Assembly (NCBI RefSeq): GCF_026230105.1
Contig: NC_079482.1
Coordinates: 10,974,001 to 11,038,000 of the forward strand
Length of the DNA: 64,000 nucleotides
DNA from: Diorhabda sublineata
Taxonomy: Eukaryota; Arthropoda; Insecta; Coleoptera; Chrysomelidae
Reading direction: 5' to 3'
Positions 63,979 to 64,000 of the stretch are shown here, one piece after another. The position numbers and the translations under genes are program-made. The notes under the pieces were generated by a model that ran no database searches, was not told the origin of the DNA, and worked only from the letters and a program-made list of their open reading frames with translations. Every line of letters starts with the position of its first letter. Position 1 is the first letter of the stretch.

Positions 63979-64000
63979 TAGACTTTGAAAATTTTCATTC

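Larger units (their letters stand above)
1..64000 (+). repeat. 147-bp satellite tandem array (whole window)
   Basis: The window is filled end to end by head-to-tail copies of one monomer. The 'gatagacttt' marker recurs every 147 bp, or every 146 bp in copies that lost one A of the CAAAAC run. From position 1 to the last in-phase marker at 63,976 is 63,975 bp, which fits about 436 monomers. All copies I read are in the same orientation and I found no unrelated insertion. Neighbouring copies differ by a few substitutions or 1-2 bp indels. The consensus is about 33% GC by hand count. Known centromeric satellites of plants and animals often have this length, AT-richness and higher-order structure, so a centromeric or pericentromeric location is my inference. 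The family and species are not recognised, and both array ends lie outside the window. Confidence 0.98.

Noticed and set aside
1..64000. CRISPR array
   Set aside because: Repeats are regularly spaced, but the whole 147-bp unit is conserved. There are no unique spacers and no short direct repeat separated by variable sequence, and no cas genes.
1..64000. Telomeric, rDNA or tRNA repeats
   Set aside because: No short G-rich telomere motif, no rRNA-like or tRNA-like sequence, and a GC content near 33% in a single simple unit.
1..64000. Inserted transposon, LTR element or terminal inverted repeats
   Set aside because: The short palindromes lie inside every monomer. No target-site duplication, long terminal repeat or break in the 146/147-bp register was found.
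1..64000. Identification of the species from the satellite
   Set aside because: The monomer length and composition fit many plants and animals, and I do not recognise this sequence. A search of satellite databases and genome assemblies with the 147-bp consensus would decide it.

Overview
The whole 64 kb window is one uninterrupted tandem array of a satellite DNA with a basic period of 147 bp. I see no gene, RNA gene, transposon, retrotransposon fragment or unique sequence, and every copy lies in the same orientation. The in-phase marker at position 1 recurs at 63,976. With the frequent 146-bp copies, that distance fits about 436 monomers. The array runs off both ends of the window. A long, AT-rich (about 33% GC by hand count of the consensus), head-to-tail array near nucleosome length with layered higher-order repeats (HORs) is what eukaryotic centromeric or pericentromeric satellites look like. 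I do not recognise the sequence, cannot name the species or kingdom, and cannot show from sequence alone that it binds centromeric histone.

Monomer anatomy, numbered from the 'agatagac' start as at window position 1: a 12-bp perfect palindrome with an A4T4 core (11-22); TCGAC at 41, 71 and 131; a 10-bp-spaced direct repeat TCAATGG (47 and 57); an EcoRV site GATATC (77-82); a 19-bp dyad AGTTAGTTG-C-CAACTAACT (88-106); and TATATAA (111-117). There are two main length classes. The 147-bp class has CAAAAC at 26-30. The 146-bp class has CAAAC and dominates many blocks in the left half. A second 146-bp class, with a deletion inside the dyad (AGTCGCAAC), is scattered through the right half.

Layout. 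1-668 is an exact copy of 18,920-19,587. 669-7,200 holds mixed 4- to 8-monomer repeats. 7,803-18,120 is an HOR family whose unit shrinks 11, 10, 9, 8, 8 monomers by stepwise fusion at one end, then continues as a 15-monomer irregular unit and a unit copied from the second one. 18,121-35,636 contains a 14-monomer HOR (2,050 bp) and a large 27-monomer tandem duplication (3,956 bp). 35,637-41,346 has 9- and 11-monomer repeats (1,323 and 1,617 bp). 41,347-45,558 is the most homogeneous part, with a 12-monomer repeat (1,764 bp) and neighbouring monomers that are identical. 45,559-57,600 is mixed. 57,600-61,300 has HORs of 5, 3 and 4 monomers. 61,921-63,978 is a 7-monomer tandem duplication (1,029 bp).

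The many short open frames are a by-product of a 147-bp (49-codon) period and are not genes. The interest of the window lies in its record of how satellite HORs are born, trimmed and copied, and in the conserved dyad elements of the monomer.
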